In this document: piece after piece, positions 8,525 to 19,200 of the stretch
How positions within the stretch are numbered: position 1 is the first letter of the stretch
Layout of the letters: each line of letters starts with the position of its first letter
DNA from: Candidatus Poribacteria bacterium
Lineage (GTDB): Bacteria > Poribacteria > WGA-4E > WGA-3G
DNA length: 61,364 nucleotides
Direction of reading: 5' to 3'
Assembly: GCA_003635315.1 (NCBI GenBank)
Contig: PYJD01000032.1
Coordinates: forward strand, 1 to 61,364
Translations under genes and position numbers: made by a program
The notes under the pieces: model-generated
Told to the model about the DNA's origin: nothing
Database searches by the model: none
Seen by the model: the letters and a program-made list of their open reading frames with translations, nothing else

Positions 8525-8919
8525 GAGAAAATATGATGACTAACTATAAAAATGATCCTAAATTCAATACCAATACAAAAGAATATTTATGTCAAAAATT
8601 CACCCATATGTTGCAGGTAATATGCAGTTTGAAAAATACAAAATCACTAAGGACAACAAGAACACAAATTACACTTTTTAGAAATTCTTATAAAGTTAAT
8701 TCAAAGTGGAGTGAAGTTAGTCTATGACAGCGGTTAGAGGGGTAATTTACACCAATTTCAATCCTACAAAATGTAGGAAAAAGTGTAACTTTTTTCCCTT
8801 TCACTTCACTTTTTCGACACATGGAAAAACACAACATTTTCACGATTTTTTATCTAAGAATTTAGGATTAAAGGTCTGTTTTGCACCCAATTAGTTTGTC
8901 TGGATATTAGGATTAAATG
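8525..8919 (+). repeat. Copy A of an approximately 390-bp element, inverted relative to 35438-35820
   Basis: Reading this strand against the complement of 35820 down to 35438 gives a continuous alignment: GAGAAAAtATGATGA, GATCCTAAAT, TTTATGTCAAAAAT, GACAAC...AACACA, AAAGTTAATTCAAAGTG, a long near-identical block through CACCAATTTCAATCCTACA (about 8750-8800), and two TTAGGATTAAA motifs at about 8861 and 8907. It contains a decayed small gene (8589-8681). The pair brackets the 10.3-35.3 kb gene block. Confidence 0.75.
8589..8681 (+). pseudogene. Decayed small gene inside repeat copy A
   Basis: ATG 8589 opens MSKIHPYVAGNMQFEKYKIT then KDNKNTNYTF and a stop. Copy B has the matching KISKDNKNTK and continues into a longer C-terminus, so this copy is cut short by a nonsense mutation. 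Function unknown. Confidence 0.4.
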
Positions 8920-8943
8920 ATCAATTTACGACTATGAGTTTTA

Positions 8944-9168
8944 ATACAATTTCTAAATGAAAATATCTCTTTTTTGTAGCACAAACTTTCAGTTTGTGTT
9001 TTCCCTGTTTCATTCCTAACAACTGGTAATGAGACAATAATAAATAGCAATGGTATTATTTCTAAATGAAAATGTCTCTGTTTTATGTATAACTTTTAGA
9101 TTGTGCAGTATGAGGTGACATCCTACATAAAACTGTAATACCACATCACTTTTTAAAAATGGTATGAG
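8944..9168. mobile_element. Two adjacent MITE-like copies with ATACCATTTCTA-type ends
   Basis: The first copy (8944-9057, 114 bp) is the near-identical complement of 38834-38946. It has the core hairpin CACAAACTTTCAGTTTGTG and ends in AATGGTAT. A second, more diverged copy follows directly (about 9051-9165) and ends in AAAAATGGTAT. No coding capacity. Such elements depend on a transposase supplied in trans. Confidence 0.65.
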
Positions 9169-9364
9169 TTTAACGGCAGAACACCTCCACTGGGGCAAAA
9201 CTGATGAAACAATGTTTGAAAAACAGGATGAATCAATACTCGATTCACATAAGAAAAAATGTTACGATTCCCTTTTTTCATAGAAATTTCTCAAATTGAA
9301 AAAGTACGACAACGCCTGTCTACATATAGCTTGGTAAGGGTTTTAGGTATGTCTGAAAAAACTA

Positions 9365-9532
9365 AAAAAGTTACGATATCGTAACTTTTTGAAACAAATT
9401 TTAGCAAATTTTACTATAAAAATGTAACATTTTAGTCTGAAATTTATACAAATTACGCTCCTGAACATAGATACACACAAGGGTTACAGAAATGAAATAC
9501 ATTCATGAAAAAAGTTACGATATCGTAACTTT
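9365..9532. promoter_or_regulatory. Pair of long perfect palindromes (GTTACGATATCGTAAC core)
   Basis: A 26-bp perfect palindrome at 9365-9390 and a 22-bp one at 9511-9532 share the core AAAGTTACGATATCGTAACTTT (given here as AAAGTTACGAT plus its complement). Their centres are 144 bp apart. Dyads of this quality that are duplicated usually bind a dimeric protein. No gene encoding such a protein is nearby; they could be remnants of a plasmid or phage operator or replication region. Confidence 0.45.
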
Positions 9533-9922
9533 CTCAATTAAATCCAGAACATTCTGGATCAGAAAATGTATAGATATATCTGAAAAAAAGACCGTCAGAT
9601 ATCCAGTTAATCCTTGTCCAAAAATTCAATTAACTGATAACCAACAACCGATAATTAACAACTATGAACTAATATTTGCCAAAATAGAATTAACAAGTGT
9701 GATAATTCGATGCCAGAATAGAAATAACACAAAAATGAGAAAATTAGAAATTCTGCTTTTTCATATTTTTAAGACAATAAACACAGTCCAGTACTGGACT
9801 GAAAGGTATAATTATACCGAAAATAAATGGCACACGATGTGACAAAATGTGTAACATTTTCCCGTTTTTCGACATATTCTAAACCTTTGAATAGGAACAC
9901 TAAATAGTAGATTGACACACAA

Positions 9923-9949
9923 AATAAATTAACTATTAGTTAATTTATT
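9923..9949. other. AT-rich inverted repeat
   Basis: AATAAATTAACTA at 9923 is followed after one base by its complement at 9937-9949. It could extrude a cruciform or act as a weak terminator-like structure, but there is no gene to terminate. Confidence 0.35.
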
Positions 9950-10331
9950 ATGCATCTCTCAATGGTGTAATGAGTATAAAATTACTTCGTTCTTTATTTT
10001 TTTACATTTTGAAAATAATGACTACACATTAGGAATGTATCCAGAATTGAAAACTGATTACTCTGCCTGATGTTCTTTTAACCTTGACTTGAACATGCTA
10101 TATAGGATATAATTGAAACAATACATACTTATGATATAGGTATAGAAGGTTTTATTAGAGATCTTAAAAACATTAAGTATAACCCCGTAATGTAAGGCAA
10201 CATCGTTAATCTAAGAAGAGTAAGTTCAATCCTATAGACAATATTACAAGCATAATCTTATATCATCTGAATATCACTGAATGCTACTTTTAATAGCGAG
10301 ATGACAGGTTACCCCCATTTAGGAGGACACA

Positions 10332-11645
10332 ATGCCTAATAGAGACTGTTCATACACAGACTGTGAAGGATTTTATCGCAGAGATCTAATTAAAGCGGGT
10401 GTACTTGGATTTTTTGGTTTTGGTCTGACCGACTTTTTTCGATTGAAAGCACACGCAGAACCCACTGCTAAACCTGGTACCGCAAAATCAGTTATTTTGG
10501 TATGGTTAGGCGGTGGTCCCAGCCATCTTGATATGTGGGATCTCAAACCCAATGCTCCCGAAGAAATTCGTGGTCTTTTCAAACCTATCAATACCAATGT
10601 TAACGGAATACAGATCAGCGAACATATGCCAAAACTGGCACAACAAACCGACAAACTATGTATCGTTAGATCTATGACCTCACCCGAAGCTGCACATGAA
10701 CGTGGAACACATTATATGATTACTGGGTATCAACCTTTACCAGGTTTTGCCGTACCCGGGCACGGTGCTGTAGTTTCCAAACTCAAAGAACAACGGAGTG
10801 CTTTGCCTCCATATATTGCTATTCCGTCACCTGTTGCTTATGGTGATGGAGGATTCTTAGGTGCATCCCTGGCACCATTTTCTCCTAACGGGAATCCTGC
10901 AAGCAAGAACTTCAAAGTACGCGATTTAGAACCCCCAAAAGGTGTTTCTTACGAAAGAGTTGAAGATCGACGTAACCTACGAGATGCAGTTGATACTGCA
11001 TTTAAGAAATATGAAGCAGGAAACCCTCGGGTTGAAGCAATGGACAATTTCTATACTGCTGCTTACAACCTCATGAGTTCTGAAGATGCACGTGCTGCTT
11101 TCGATCTTACAAATGAACCTAAGCAGATCCGTGACGCATATCGACGAGATACCTTCGGACAAAGTTGTCTACTGGCGCGGAGACTTGTTGAAGCGGGTGT
11201 AAACTTTGTCACAGTAAGTAATGGTGGATGGGATAACCATAACAATATCTTTTCTTCACTACCTGGAAAACTTAATGCCTTCGATACGACAATGGCAACA
11301 CTCATAAATGATCTCACACAACGTGGACTACTTGATAGTACACTGGTGATTGCTATGGGTGAATTTGGGAGAACACCTGTAATCAACCGTAACGGTGGAC
11401 GGGATCATCATTCTCGAGTTTTCTCAATTATGCTTGCTGGTGGAGGTGTAAAGGGTGGACAAGTTGTTGGTGCTTCTGATCCATTTGGCATGGAACCTGC
11501 TGAAACTCCAGTGCGACCTGAAGATCTTTCTGCTACTATCTATAAGAGTCTCGGTATAGATTACAATCAAAGTATTGAATCACCGGATGGTGTCCGTATT
11601 GTCCTTTCACGCGGTGGACGACCGATCCGAGGTGTCTTAGCATAA
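10332..11645 (+). CDS. DUF1501 exported protein
   Basis: A 437-aa protein with an AGGAGG site just before ATG 10332. The N-terminus has YRRDLIKAGVLGFFGFG ending in AHA, a twin-arginine-type signal, so export as a folded protein is likely. The mature part carries VILVWLGGGPSHLDMWDLKP, HERGTHYMITGY, GGWDNHNNIF and AMGEFGRTPVINRNGGRDHH, the metal-binding-like motifs of the DUF1501 branch of the alkaline-phosphatase/sulfatase superfamily. These proteins are abundant in Planctomycetes and Poribacteria, usually next to PPC/cytochrome (DUF1549/1553-like) partners, as here with the WD40 and PPC-cytochrome genes downstream. Substrate unknown. Confidence 0.9.
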   Translation: MPNRDCSYTDCEGFYRRDLIKAGVLGFFGFGLTDFFRLKAHAEPTAKPGTAKSVILVWLGGGPSHLDMWDLKPNAPEEIRGLFKPINTNVNGIQISEHMPKLAQQTDKLCIVRSMTSPEAAHERGTHYMITGYQPLPGFAVPGHGAVVSKLKEQRSALPPYIAIPSPVAYGDGGFLGASLAPFSPNGNPASKNFKVRDLEPPKGVSYERVEDRRNLRDAVDTAFKKYEAGNPRVEAMDNFYTAAYNLMSSEDARAAFDLTNEPKQIRDAYRRDTFGQSCLLARRLVEAGVNFVTVSNGGWDNHNNIFSSLPGKLNAFDTTMATLINDLTQRGLLDSTLVIAMGEFGRTPVINRNGGRDHHSRVFSIMLAGGGVKGGQVVGASDPFGMEPAETPVRPEDLSATIYKSLGIDYNQSIESPDGVRIVLSRGGRPIRGVLA

Positions 11646-11868
11646 GCAGAATAGTTATCCCTATTTGCATCAGTGTAGTGCTGTTGTTAACAACTGTTGG
11701 CACAGCACTACATCTTGCTAACTGAGGTTGGGACTTGATAGTTCTCTGGAATTCTGATGACGGTTAGCCTGAATTAGCAGATACTAATTAATATTCCGGC
11801 TGTTATACCTTCCTACAATTTAATCTTTTCCTCCATATCAAACCTTCCTCACGACATGGATATATACC

Positions 11869-12909
11869 ATGAAGAACTGCTTTTATTCTATCTTTTTCTT
11901 TTTTTCATTCTTTCTGTATTCCTTACTTGGAAATATAACCCAAGCAGATGAACATTCGCAGGAACAGAAAGAAATGTTATCCCCAATCTGGTCAGTCCAA
12001 TTTAGTCCTGACGGACGTACACTGGCTGTCGGTAAATATCAGTGGGTGGAACTCTGGGATATTGAAACCGAGAAAATGATAAACGCCTATGAACCGCATG
12101 CAGGTCGGGTCCGTTGCATAAAGTTTTCTGAAGATGGAAAAACACTTTTCGCTGGAGGTGGTTCCGCAGCACAGAGTGGAGAAATCAAACTCTGGGATGT
12201 TGCATCTGAAGAACTCATTAAGACCATTGATATACATGCAGACACCATCGAATCAATTGCCATCAGTCCAGATAACGGAAAATTGCTTACAGCGAGTATG
12301 GATGAGTTTAGTGCAGTCATTGACCTATCACAACATGATGAAAACTTACCAATTAATGATCAAGCAAAATGGCTTACACAACATGTTGGGAGGGTTTTGA
12401 GCACGCTTTACCATCCAAACGGAAGTTTCTTCGTCACTGGGAGTGAAGACAAGACATTAAAAGTATGGGATGCAGAGGATCATACAGTTCTGGTTAGTTT
12501 TGATGGGAACGATGATTCGGTTTATTCACTTGCCTATGCAAACCGAGAAAACCTTATAGTCTCAGGTTCAGCTGATAACACGGTCAGATCATGGAGAATC
12601 ACACAAACTAACAGCGGTGAGACACGTGGGGACCCTGTTCGACAATTTAACCAACATGAAGGACCAGTCTATAGTGTTGATTGTGGAATTTGGAATGGAA
12701 TAGAGATAATTGCATCAGGAAGTGCCGATACTTCTGTCATTATTTGGAATATCCGCAACGGGAACAGACAACAAACATTTAACGATGCAACTGATGAAGT
12801 CTATACTGTACATATAAGTCCAGATGGAAATCATGTGGCGTCTGGGTCTCGGGATGGTAAGGTTCGGATTTGGAACATTAGTAATAATTCTTTATCACAT
12901 GAATTCTAA
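11869..12909 (+). CDS. Secreted WD40-repeat protein
   Basis: A 346-aa protein with a hydrophobic N-terminal signal rich in phenylalanine (FFFFSFFLYSLLG) ending near TQADEH. The mature part is a run of six to seven WD40 repeats recognisable by SPDGRTLAVG, WDIETEK, TGSEDKTLKVWD, SGSADNTVRSW, SGSADTSVIIWN and ASGSRDGKVRIWN. That fits a single seven-bladed propeller acting as a periplasmic or surface interaction scaffold. It sits 223 bp after the DUF1501 gene and 201 bp before the PPC-cytochrome gene, all in one direction. Confidence 0.85.
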   Translation: MKNCFYSIFFFFSFFLYSLLGNITQADEHSQEQKEMLSPIWSVQFSPDGRTLAVGKYQWVELWDIETEKMINAYEPHAGRVRCIKFSEDGKTLFAGGGSAAQSGEIKLWDVASEELIKTIDIHADTIESIAISPDNGKLLTASMDEFSAVIDLSQHDENLPINDQAKWLTQHVGRVLSTLYHPNGSFFVTGSEDKTLKVWDAEDHTVLVSFDGNDDSVYSLAYANRENLIVSGSADNTVRSWRITQTNSGETRGDPVRQFNQHEGPVYSVDCGIWNGIEIIASGSADTSVIIWNIRNGNRQQTFNDATDEVYTVHISPDGNHVASGSRDGKVRIWNISNNSLSHEF

Positions 12910-13110
12910 CATAGTATAGAAGGAACATATTCAGAATACATAAAGCATACTGTTTGACTTTCTCTTTCTCTATATAAGATGAAGATTGATAGTGAATTTA
13001 GGTAATTACTCCACGTAGCCAAAACGGTTATGTTGACAAAGTCTTCATACTATACAGAGATTTATTTCTTAGATGGTTATGTCCGATTTCCATATTGGAG
13101 GCGAAATACC

Positions 13111-16107
13111 ATGTGTGTAAGTAAGAAACCTACGATTTTCAATAGTCACATACACCATACAGGTTCAATCAAATTTGTCATACCCTTTCTATGTCTGATA
13201 CTACTGTATTCAATTGGAACACCCAATTGGGTAAATGCCCAAACCACGCCTCGGTTGAATTCTTTATTCCCTGCTGGTGCCCAAGTAGGAAAATCAGTTG
13301 AGGTAAAAATTGAAAGTTCAGACTTAGAAGGTGCGCATACACTTATCGTTGAAGGTGAACCCGGTATTAAAGGGATACTCAACCCAGGGGGTGGCGAAGT
13401 TGATGAAACTCACAAACCTGTGTTTGAATCAAATTGTGGACAGTGCCACGAACTACGTTCACCAAGTAACCGATCAATGACAGCTACACAATGGGAAAAT
13501 GTCGTTAAACGAATGGTAACTGAAAAGGGTGCGGATATTAATGAAGATGATCAGACAAAGATTATCGACTACCTAAAATCCGCTGCAAAAGCAAGCGGTG
13601 GTATGACGGTTGAGTTAGATATCGCACCTGATGCACAAATCGGTGTCCGCGAAATACGAATTGTTGGTAGGAACGGAACTTCAACTGCATGGCCGTTTGA
13701 AGTTAGTGATGTCCCTGATATAGTTGAAACTGAATCCAACAATAATTCAGAATCCGCAACCTCTATTGAATTACCTATTATCATCAATGGGGTCATTAAT
13801 CCTGGTGGTGATGAGGATTACTACGCATTTCAAGGAACAGAAGGTGATCGTTGTGTCTTCAATGTAAAAGCCTACCGTTATAATAACATTAGCCAACAAT
13901 ACTTCAATCCCACCATATCACTTTATGATATCAATGGTATAGAACTTGCTCGGAGTAACGGCTTTTTTAGTCTTGATCCTCTTATAGATTACACATTACC
14001 TGAAGATGGTGTTTATTTTATACGTATTCGTGACCTACTTTACCGAGGAAATCCTGATTCTGTATACAGATTAACAAGCGGTGTTGTACCTTACAATACC
14101 TATATTTATCCAACAGGTGGAGAAATCGGTACAACAACACAAACCATAATCGGTGGTGAGAATTTACCCGAGACCAAGTGGGATGTTGATCTACCAAACG
14201 ACCACCCTCCAGGGATAAAACTTGTCCGAACTCCCTTCGGTATATTTCCATTTATAGCAAATGAATATACAGAAGATATTGAACTTATCTCAGATAACAG
14301 AACAGATACTGAAGACACGGTTACATCAGATGAGAATGAAGGACAGGCACGTAATGCTGAGTCTGAAATTCTGTTCCAAAGTAAATGCACTGCATGTCAT
14401 GAGCTTCGATCTCCCAACAACAGAGCACTTACAGCGGAACAGTGGGAAACAACTATCACACGGATGTCAGAAAAAGAAAATGCGGATATTACACCTACAG
14501 ATAGAGATCGTATCATTGCTTTTGTTGCTGAAGAAGTAGAACGTATGGGACAACTCATAGCAAAACAAATTGAAGCCTCACAACACATTGAAACTCCAGG
14601 TGCAATCAGTGGACGGATCGCAAAACCTGGAGAGACAGACTATTACAAATTTACAATTGCAGAAGGTTCACGTCTCGGTCCGTGGTGGGTCATACACCCG
14701 TTTGATAACGCAGACGAAAAAGGGTTCGATACCGTATATCCTCCTGAAATTGAAATTGACTTGAAAAAGGAGTATACCGGTAAAGATGGACGAATCATAA
14801 AGTGGTATAGGACAAATAGCAGAGGAGAGAACGTCTTTTCTAATGTTCCCGAAGATGATGTTACCGGGTATGCACTGACCTATTTTGAATCAGAAAGGGA
14901 TCAAAAATATCTCTTATCACTCGGTTCTGATGATACAATTAAGATTTGGGTTAATGACCAACTGATCTTTAGCAAGTATGTTCATAGACCTCTCAGACGT
15001 GCGGACGATGTTATTGAGTTACCAATATCAAAAGGAAGAAACAAAATCCTATTCAAAATTACAAATGGGTATGGTCCGTGGGGTTTCTTTGCGGATATCG
15101 GTGGTTATTCCATAGAATTATTTGCTGAAAATCTCAATTCACCTTTAAGTCCTTCCCTAACGCTTTTGAATGCTGAAGGACGAGTGATTAGAAATAACGC
15201 TGGTACAGGTGGCAGACGAAATGCAGTTATAGACTACAGTTTTGCACGTCCCGGTATATATGGATTGCGTGTGGAAGATGTAGCTGGTAATGGTGGGGCA
15301 GGTTATGTATACCACTTAGATATACGACCAACAGTTCCAGATTTTGCAATATCAGTTACACCTGATAATCCAAATATAGGACGTGGGGGAACAGTCCTAA
15401 TGGATGTTACATTACAACGTCGCGTAGGATTCACAGAACCTATACTATTATCAGTTGAAAACCTGCCGCCTGGAATCAAAGCAAGCCAAAGTGCCATTCT
15501 CTCAGAAGGTGGAAACGAACGAGGATACGTTACGCTTACTGCTGATCCAGATGCAGATTTGGTACATAGCGTTGTGCAGGTGGTTGGTACAGTAACGACA
15601 TCAGCTGGACAAAAAATTCGACGGGCTGCAACGCCTGTTGAAGTATATCGTATACAAAACACGGATCAAACTGTTCGACGGAAAAATGTGGTCGTAAGTG
15701 TAACAGAATCAACTCCCCTTATCGTTACTGTCGAACCAAATGAAGTAATTGTGACACCTGATGGACCAGTAGAGATTACAGTCAAGGTAAACCGCAAACA
15801 AGGCAATCGACAGAATATGAACCTAACTGTTGTAGGTTTGCCTTTTGGCGTTGAATTAGAAAGACAGACAACTGTGTTACAAGCAGGGAAATCTGAAGCT
15901 ACAATCACACTCCTTCCAGATATTGTATCCACTGGAGATAATGAATTAAGACGAAATCCATTCATTGGGAACAATCAGACAAGACCACATACGTTTGTTG
16001 TAAACGCGTCAGTTGGGAATCGGCGAGTGGCAAGCAGTCCAGCAATTGATCTCTGGATTGGTATCCCATCAACATCTGATGAACAGACAAATATAGGGGG
16101 TAACTAA
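13111..16107 (+). CDS. Secreted PPC-domain protein with two c-type heme motifs
   Basis: Start chosen at ATG 13111, which has a TTGGAGGCG ribosome site, rather than 13030. The 998-aa product has a signal peptide ending about VNAQ. Two CxxCH heme sites, CGQCHELRSP (109-113) and CTACHELRSP (426-430), are each followed by T-x-QWE and a downstream RM that could supply the axial methionine. Between and after them are bacterial pre-peptidase C-terminal (PPC) beta domains (ETESNNNSESATSI, FQGTEGDRCVFNVKAY, DEDYYAF) and a PA14-like region (SLGSDDTIKIWVNDQLIF). The C-terminus is Ig-like. It probably works with the DUF1501 protein in an exported electron-transfer or degradative complex; the substrate is unknown. 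Confidence 0.85.
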   Translation: MCVSKKPTIFNSHIHHTGSIKFVIPFLCLILLYSIGTPNWVNAQTTPRLNSLFPAGAQVGKSVEVKIESSDLEGAHTLIVEGEPGIKGILNPGGGEVDETHKPVFESNCGQCHELRSPSNRSMTATQWENVVKRMVTEKGADINEDDQTKIIDYLKSAAKASGGMTVELDIAPDAQIGVREIRIVGRNGTSTAWPFEVSDVPDIVETESNNNSESATSIELPIIINGVINPGGDEDYYAFQGTEGDRCVFNVKAYRYNNISQQYFNPTISLYDINGIELARSNGFFSLDPLIDYTLPEDGVYFIRIRDLLYRGNPDSVYRLTSGVVPYNTYIYPTGGEIGTTTQTIIGGENLPETKWDVDLPNDHPPGIKLVRTPFGIFPFIANEYTEDIELISDNRTDTEDTVTSDENEGQARNAESEILFQSKCTACHELRSPNNRALTAEQWETTITRMSEKENADITPTDRDRIIAFVAEEVERMGQLIAKQIEASQHIETPGAISGRIAKPGETDYYKFTIAEGSRLGPWWVIHPFDNADEKGFDTVYPPEIEIDLKKEYTGKDGRIIKWYRTNSRGENVFSNVPEDDVTGYALTYFESERDQKYLLSLGSDDTIKIWVNDQLIFSKYVHRPLRRADDVIELPISKGRNKILFKITNGYGPWGFFADIGGYSIELFAENLNSPLSPSLTLLNAEGRVIRNNAGTGGRRNAVIDYSFARPGIYGLRVEDVAGNGGAGYVYHLDIRPTVPDFAISVTPDNPNIGRGGTVLMDVTLQRRVGFTEPILLSVENLPPGIKASQSAILSEGGNERGYVTLTADPDADLVHSVVQVVGTVTTSAGQKIRRAATPVEVYRIQNTDQTVRRKNVVVSVTESTPLIVTVEPNEVIVTPDGPVEITVKVNRKQGNRQNMNLTVVGLPFGVELERQTTVLQAGKSEATITLLPDIVSTGDNELRRNPFIGNNQTRPHTFVVNASVGNRRVASSPAIDLWIGIPSTSDEQTNIGGN

Positions 16108-16175
16108 TTTCCTTTCATTTGAAATTGCTCGAACATTTGAGTATATGTCAGGATTGATCTAAGAATCAATCTTGT

Positions 16176-16233
16176 AAGACGAGGTCCCCAGAATGCCGCG
16201 AATGCATTCATTATAATTGGGTACCTCGTCTTT
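16176..16233 (+). terminator. Rho-independent-like terminator after the PPC-cytochrome gene
   Basis: AAGACGAGGTCCCC pairs with GGGTACCTCGTCTT (one mismatch) around a 29-nt loop and is followed by TTATCTTTTATTCTT. It separates the exported cluster from the tricorn gene. Confidence 0.65.
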
Positions 16234-16285
16234 ATCTTTTATTCTTGATTATACAATACAATATTACTACATTTCGGAGGTGTAA

Positions 16286-19200
16286 ATGTCAGGATACTAT
16301 CGATTTCCTACCATTTCTCAGGAAACCATTGTTTTTGTGTGTGAAGACGATTTGTGGACAGTTTCTATTAATGGCGGCGTTGCTCGTAGACTTACTTCAA
16401 ACTTAGGTGCAACGGGATCACCCCAATTATCGCCAAATGGAGAACTTCTCGCTTTTGCTGGACGCGAAGAGGGACCAGCAGAAGTATATGTTATGCCTGC
16501 CCTTGGAGGTGAAGCTAAAAGATTAACATACCAAGGAAACCAAGCAAGTATTGTCGGTTGGAGTTCTGATGGGGAGAACATTCTTTACTCAAGCGGGGCA
16601 AGTTCCGCATTTGGTGCTTGGATATGGAGTTTATCTCCAGATGGTGGAGATCCACAAAGACTTCCTTACGGACCTGCTAATCATGTGTCTTATGGGAGTG
16701 ATGGAGGTGTCATTCTGGGGCGGTTAACGCGTGAACCTGCAAGATGGAAACGTTATCGCGGAGGAACTGCTGGACAACTATGGATAGATGTAGACGGAGA
16801 TGGAGAATTTGAACCTTTTAAGCCAGTAGATAGTAATTTCACAACCCCAATGTGGATTCGGGATCGGATATGCTTTATTTCTGATCACGAAGGTGTTGGA
16901 AATATCTATTCATGCGACACCACCAGTGAAGATTTACAACGTCATACCCATCAAGAAACATACTATTGTAGATCAGCACAAACGGATGGATCAAGAATTG
17001 TTTACCATGCAGGTGGTGATCTATGGATACACGAAATAGAAGATGAAAATAATTATAAAGTTGACGTTGATTTTCGAAGTCCACGCATACAGAGACAACG
17101 TAAATTTGTCAATCCTACCAAATATCTTCAAGAATATTCACCCTCTGCTGATGGGAAATCATTATCCTTAACTGCTCGTGGTAAGTTATTCACGATGGGA
17201 AATTGGGATGGAGCTGTCCTGCAACATGGGGATAGGAATGGCACACGCTATCGTAAAGCAGAATGGCTAAATGATGGTAAACGGATTGTAACACTATCTG
17301 ATGCTGGTGGAGAAGAAGCACTTGAAATTCATACATGCGATGGGAGCGAAGAGATACGCCGTTTAGATAACCTCAATATTGGACATGTTCGTCATTTGTC
17401 AGTTTGTCCTAAAGGGGACGACCTGAAAGATCAACTCCTCATTGTCAATCATAGGTTAGAACTTCTCCACATAGAATTGGATGAACCAACACTTCGAGTA
17501 CTTGATAAGAGTTTACATAAGCGTATTTCAGGTGCAACTTGGTCACCAGATGGCAAATGGATAGCATATAGTTTTCCTGCAACAGAGACAACCTCATCCC
17601 TTAAGTTATGTAATGTTGAAACGGGAGACATATCCTTCATTACAAAGCCGGAATTCAGCGATTATGCACCAGCATGGGATCCAGATGGTAAATTCCTGTA
17701 TTTCTTATCACGGCGCGAATTTGAACCTGTTGGGGATTCACTGCACTTTGATCTCGGTTTTCCTGTTTCAACCCGTCCCCTCTTGGTAACACTGCAGAAA
17801 GATACACCAAATCCATTTATTCCTACTACCCCTTCATCTGATGACGAAAAAGATAAGGAGAAGGACGAAAATGAGGATAAAGATACGGACGAGGATACCA
17901 AGGAAGATGAGAAGTCTGAAGAAAAAGATGAAGATAAAAAAGAAAAAGCTAAAAAGAAAAAAAGAAAACCCATTGTTATAGATTTAGACGGTATTGAACA
18001 ACGTGTTGTTGCGTTTCCATATACACACGCAAATTATGGACAAATTGCTGGTATAGAAGGCAAGGCAATATTCACATCTTTTCCTGTTCAACATGCTGTT
18101 AATTCCCCTGGTGATGAAGAAGGCTCTGGTGGGAAAGGAAGATTGCATGCTTATGACTTTAAAGAACAGAAGAAGGAAGTATTAGTTGGAGACATCGGTA
18201 ATTTTCAACTAACAAGAGATTACAAAACCCTTGTATATCGAACAGGAGACCGTATACGCGTCATTAAAGCCGGCAGAAAAGCGGAAGATGACCCTAAAGG
18301 TGAGCAGAAAGGCGGTAATCCGAGACATAACGGATGGATCAATGTAAGTCGTATCCGACCTTCTGTTATACCATCTGCTGAATGGGCACAAATGTACCGA
18401 GAAGCATGGAGACTCCAACGCGACTATTTTTGGACTGAAGATATGTCTGATGTTGATTGGGAAGATGTTTATAAACGCTATCTACCCCAACTTGAAAAAG
18501 TTGCTACACGGGCAGAATTCTCTGATCTGATGTGGGAAATGCAGGGAGAACTCGGAACATCTCATGCTTATGAATCCGGTGGAGACTACAGAAGTTCACC
18601 AAACTATGCGCAAGGTTTTCTCGGTGCGGATTACAGTTATGACCCTGAAAATGAAGGGTATCGTATAACCCATATTGTTCGTGGTGATACATGGAATGAA
18701 CGTAGAGATTCTCCACTGGGTGCACCTGGAATTAACATACAAGAAGGGGATGTCCTTCTATCGATCGGAGGACAACAGGTCAGTGAAAACGTTTCTCCTG
18801 GTGAATTGTTAGTCAATCTCGCTGGACAGGAAGTTCAGACTACATTCAAGAATGCATCGGATGGTGAAAAACGGGTTGTCACAGTAAAAGTACTCGGTAA
18901 TGAATCTGAATTACGGTATCGTGAATGGGTGTCACAGAATAGAAAGTATGTGCATGAAAAAACTGATGGAAAGGTAGGATATGTCCACATTCCGGATATG
19001 GGAAGACGTGGCTATGCGGAATTCCATCGAGGATACTTATGTGAGGTAAGTTATCCCGGACTTCTTGTGGATGTTCGGTATAACGGTGGTGGGAATGTCT
19101 CTCAACTAATCTTAGAAAAGTTATCACGAAAACGTATAGGTTATGACCTTCCGCGTTGGGGCACACCCCACCCATATCCCGCTTCTTCTGTTTTGGGACC

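Larger units (their letters stand above)
8401..10331. other. Long AT-rich region without an intact gene
   Basis: About 1.9 kb with no convincing CDS. It contains the first copy of an inverted approximately 390-bp repeat (8525-8919), two adjacent MITE-like copies (8944-9168), two long GTTACGATATCGTAAC palindromes (9365-9390, 9511-9532) and an AT-rich 13-bp inverted repeat (9923-9949). A 116-codon frame at 9492-9842 contains the second palindrome, has no ribosome site and an unusual composition, so I do not call it. Confidence 0.6.

Noticed and set aside
8533..8727. A 64-codon ORF at the start of repeat copy A
   Set aside because: The corresponding frame is broken in copy B. The frame starting at 8589 shows better protein conservation between copies.
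9492..9842. A 116-codon ORF in the AT-rich gap
   Set aside because: It contains one of the long palindromes, has no ribosome site and its composition does not resemble the flanking genes.
13030..13110. Upstream start for the PPC-cytochrome gene
   Set aside because: The extension lacks a ribosome site and would put 27 residues in front of a normal signal peptide; ATG 13111 has TTGGAGG.
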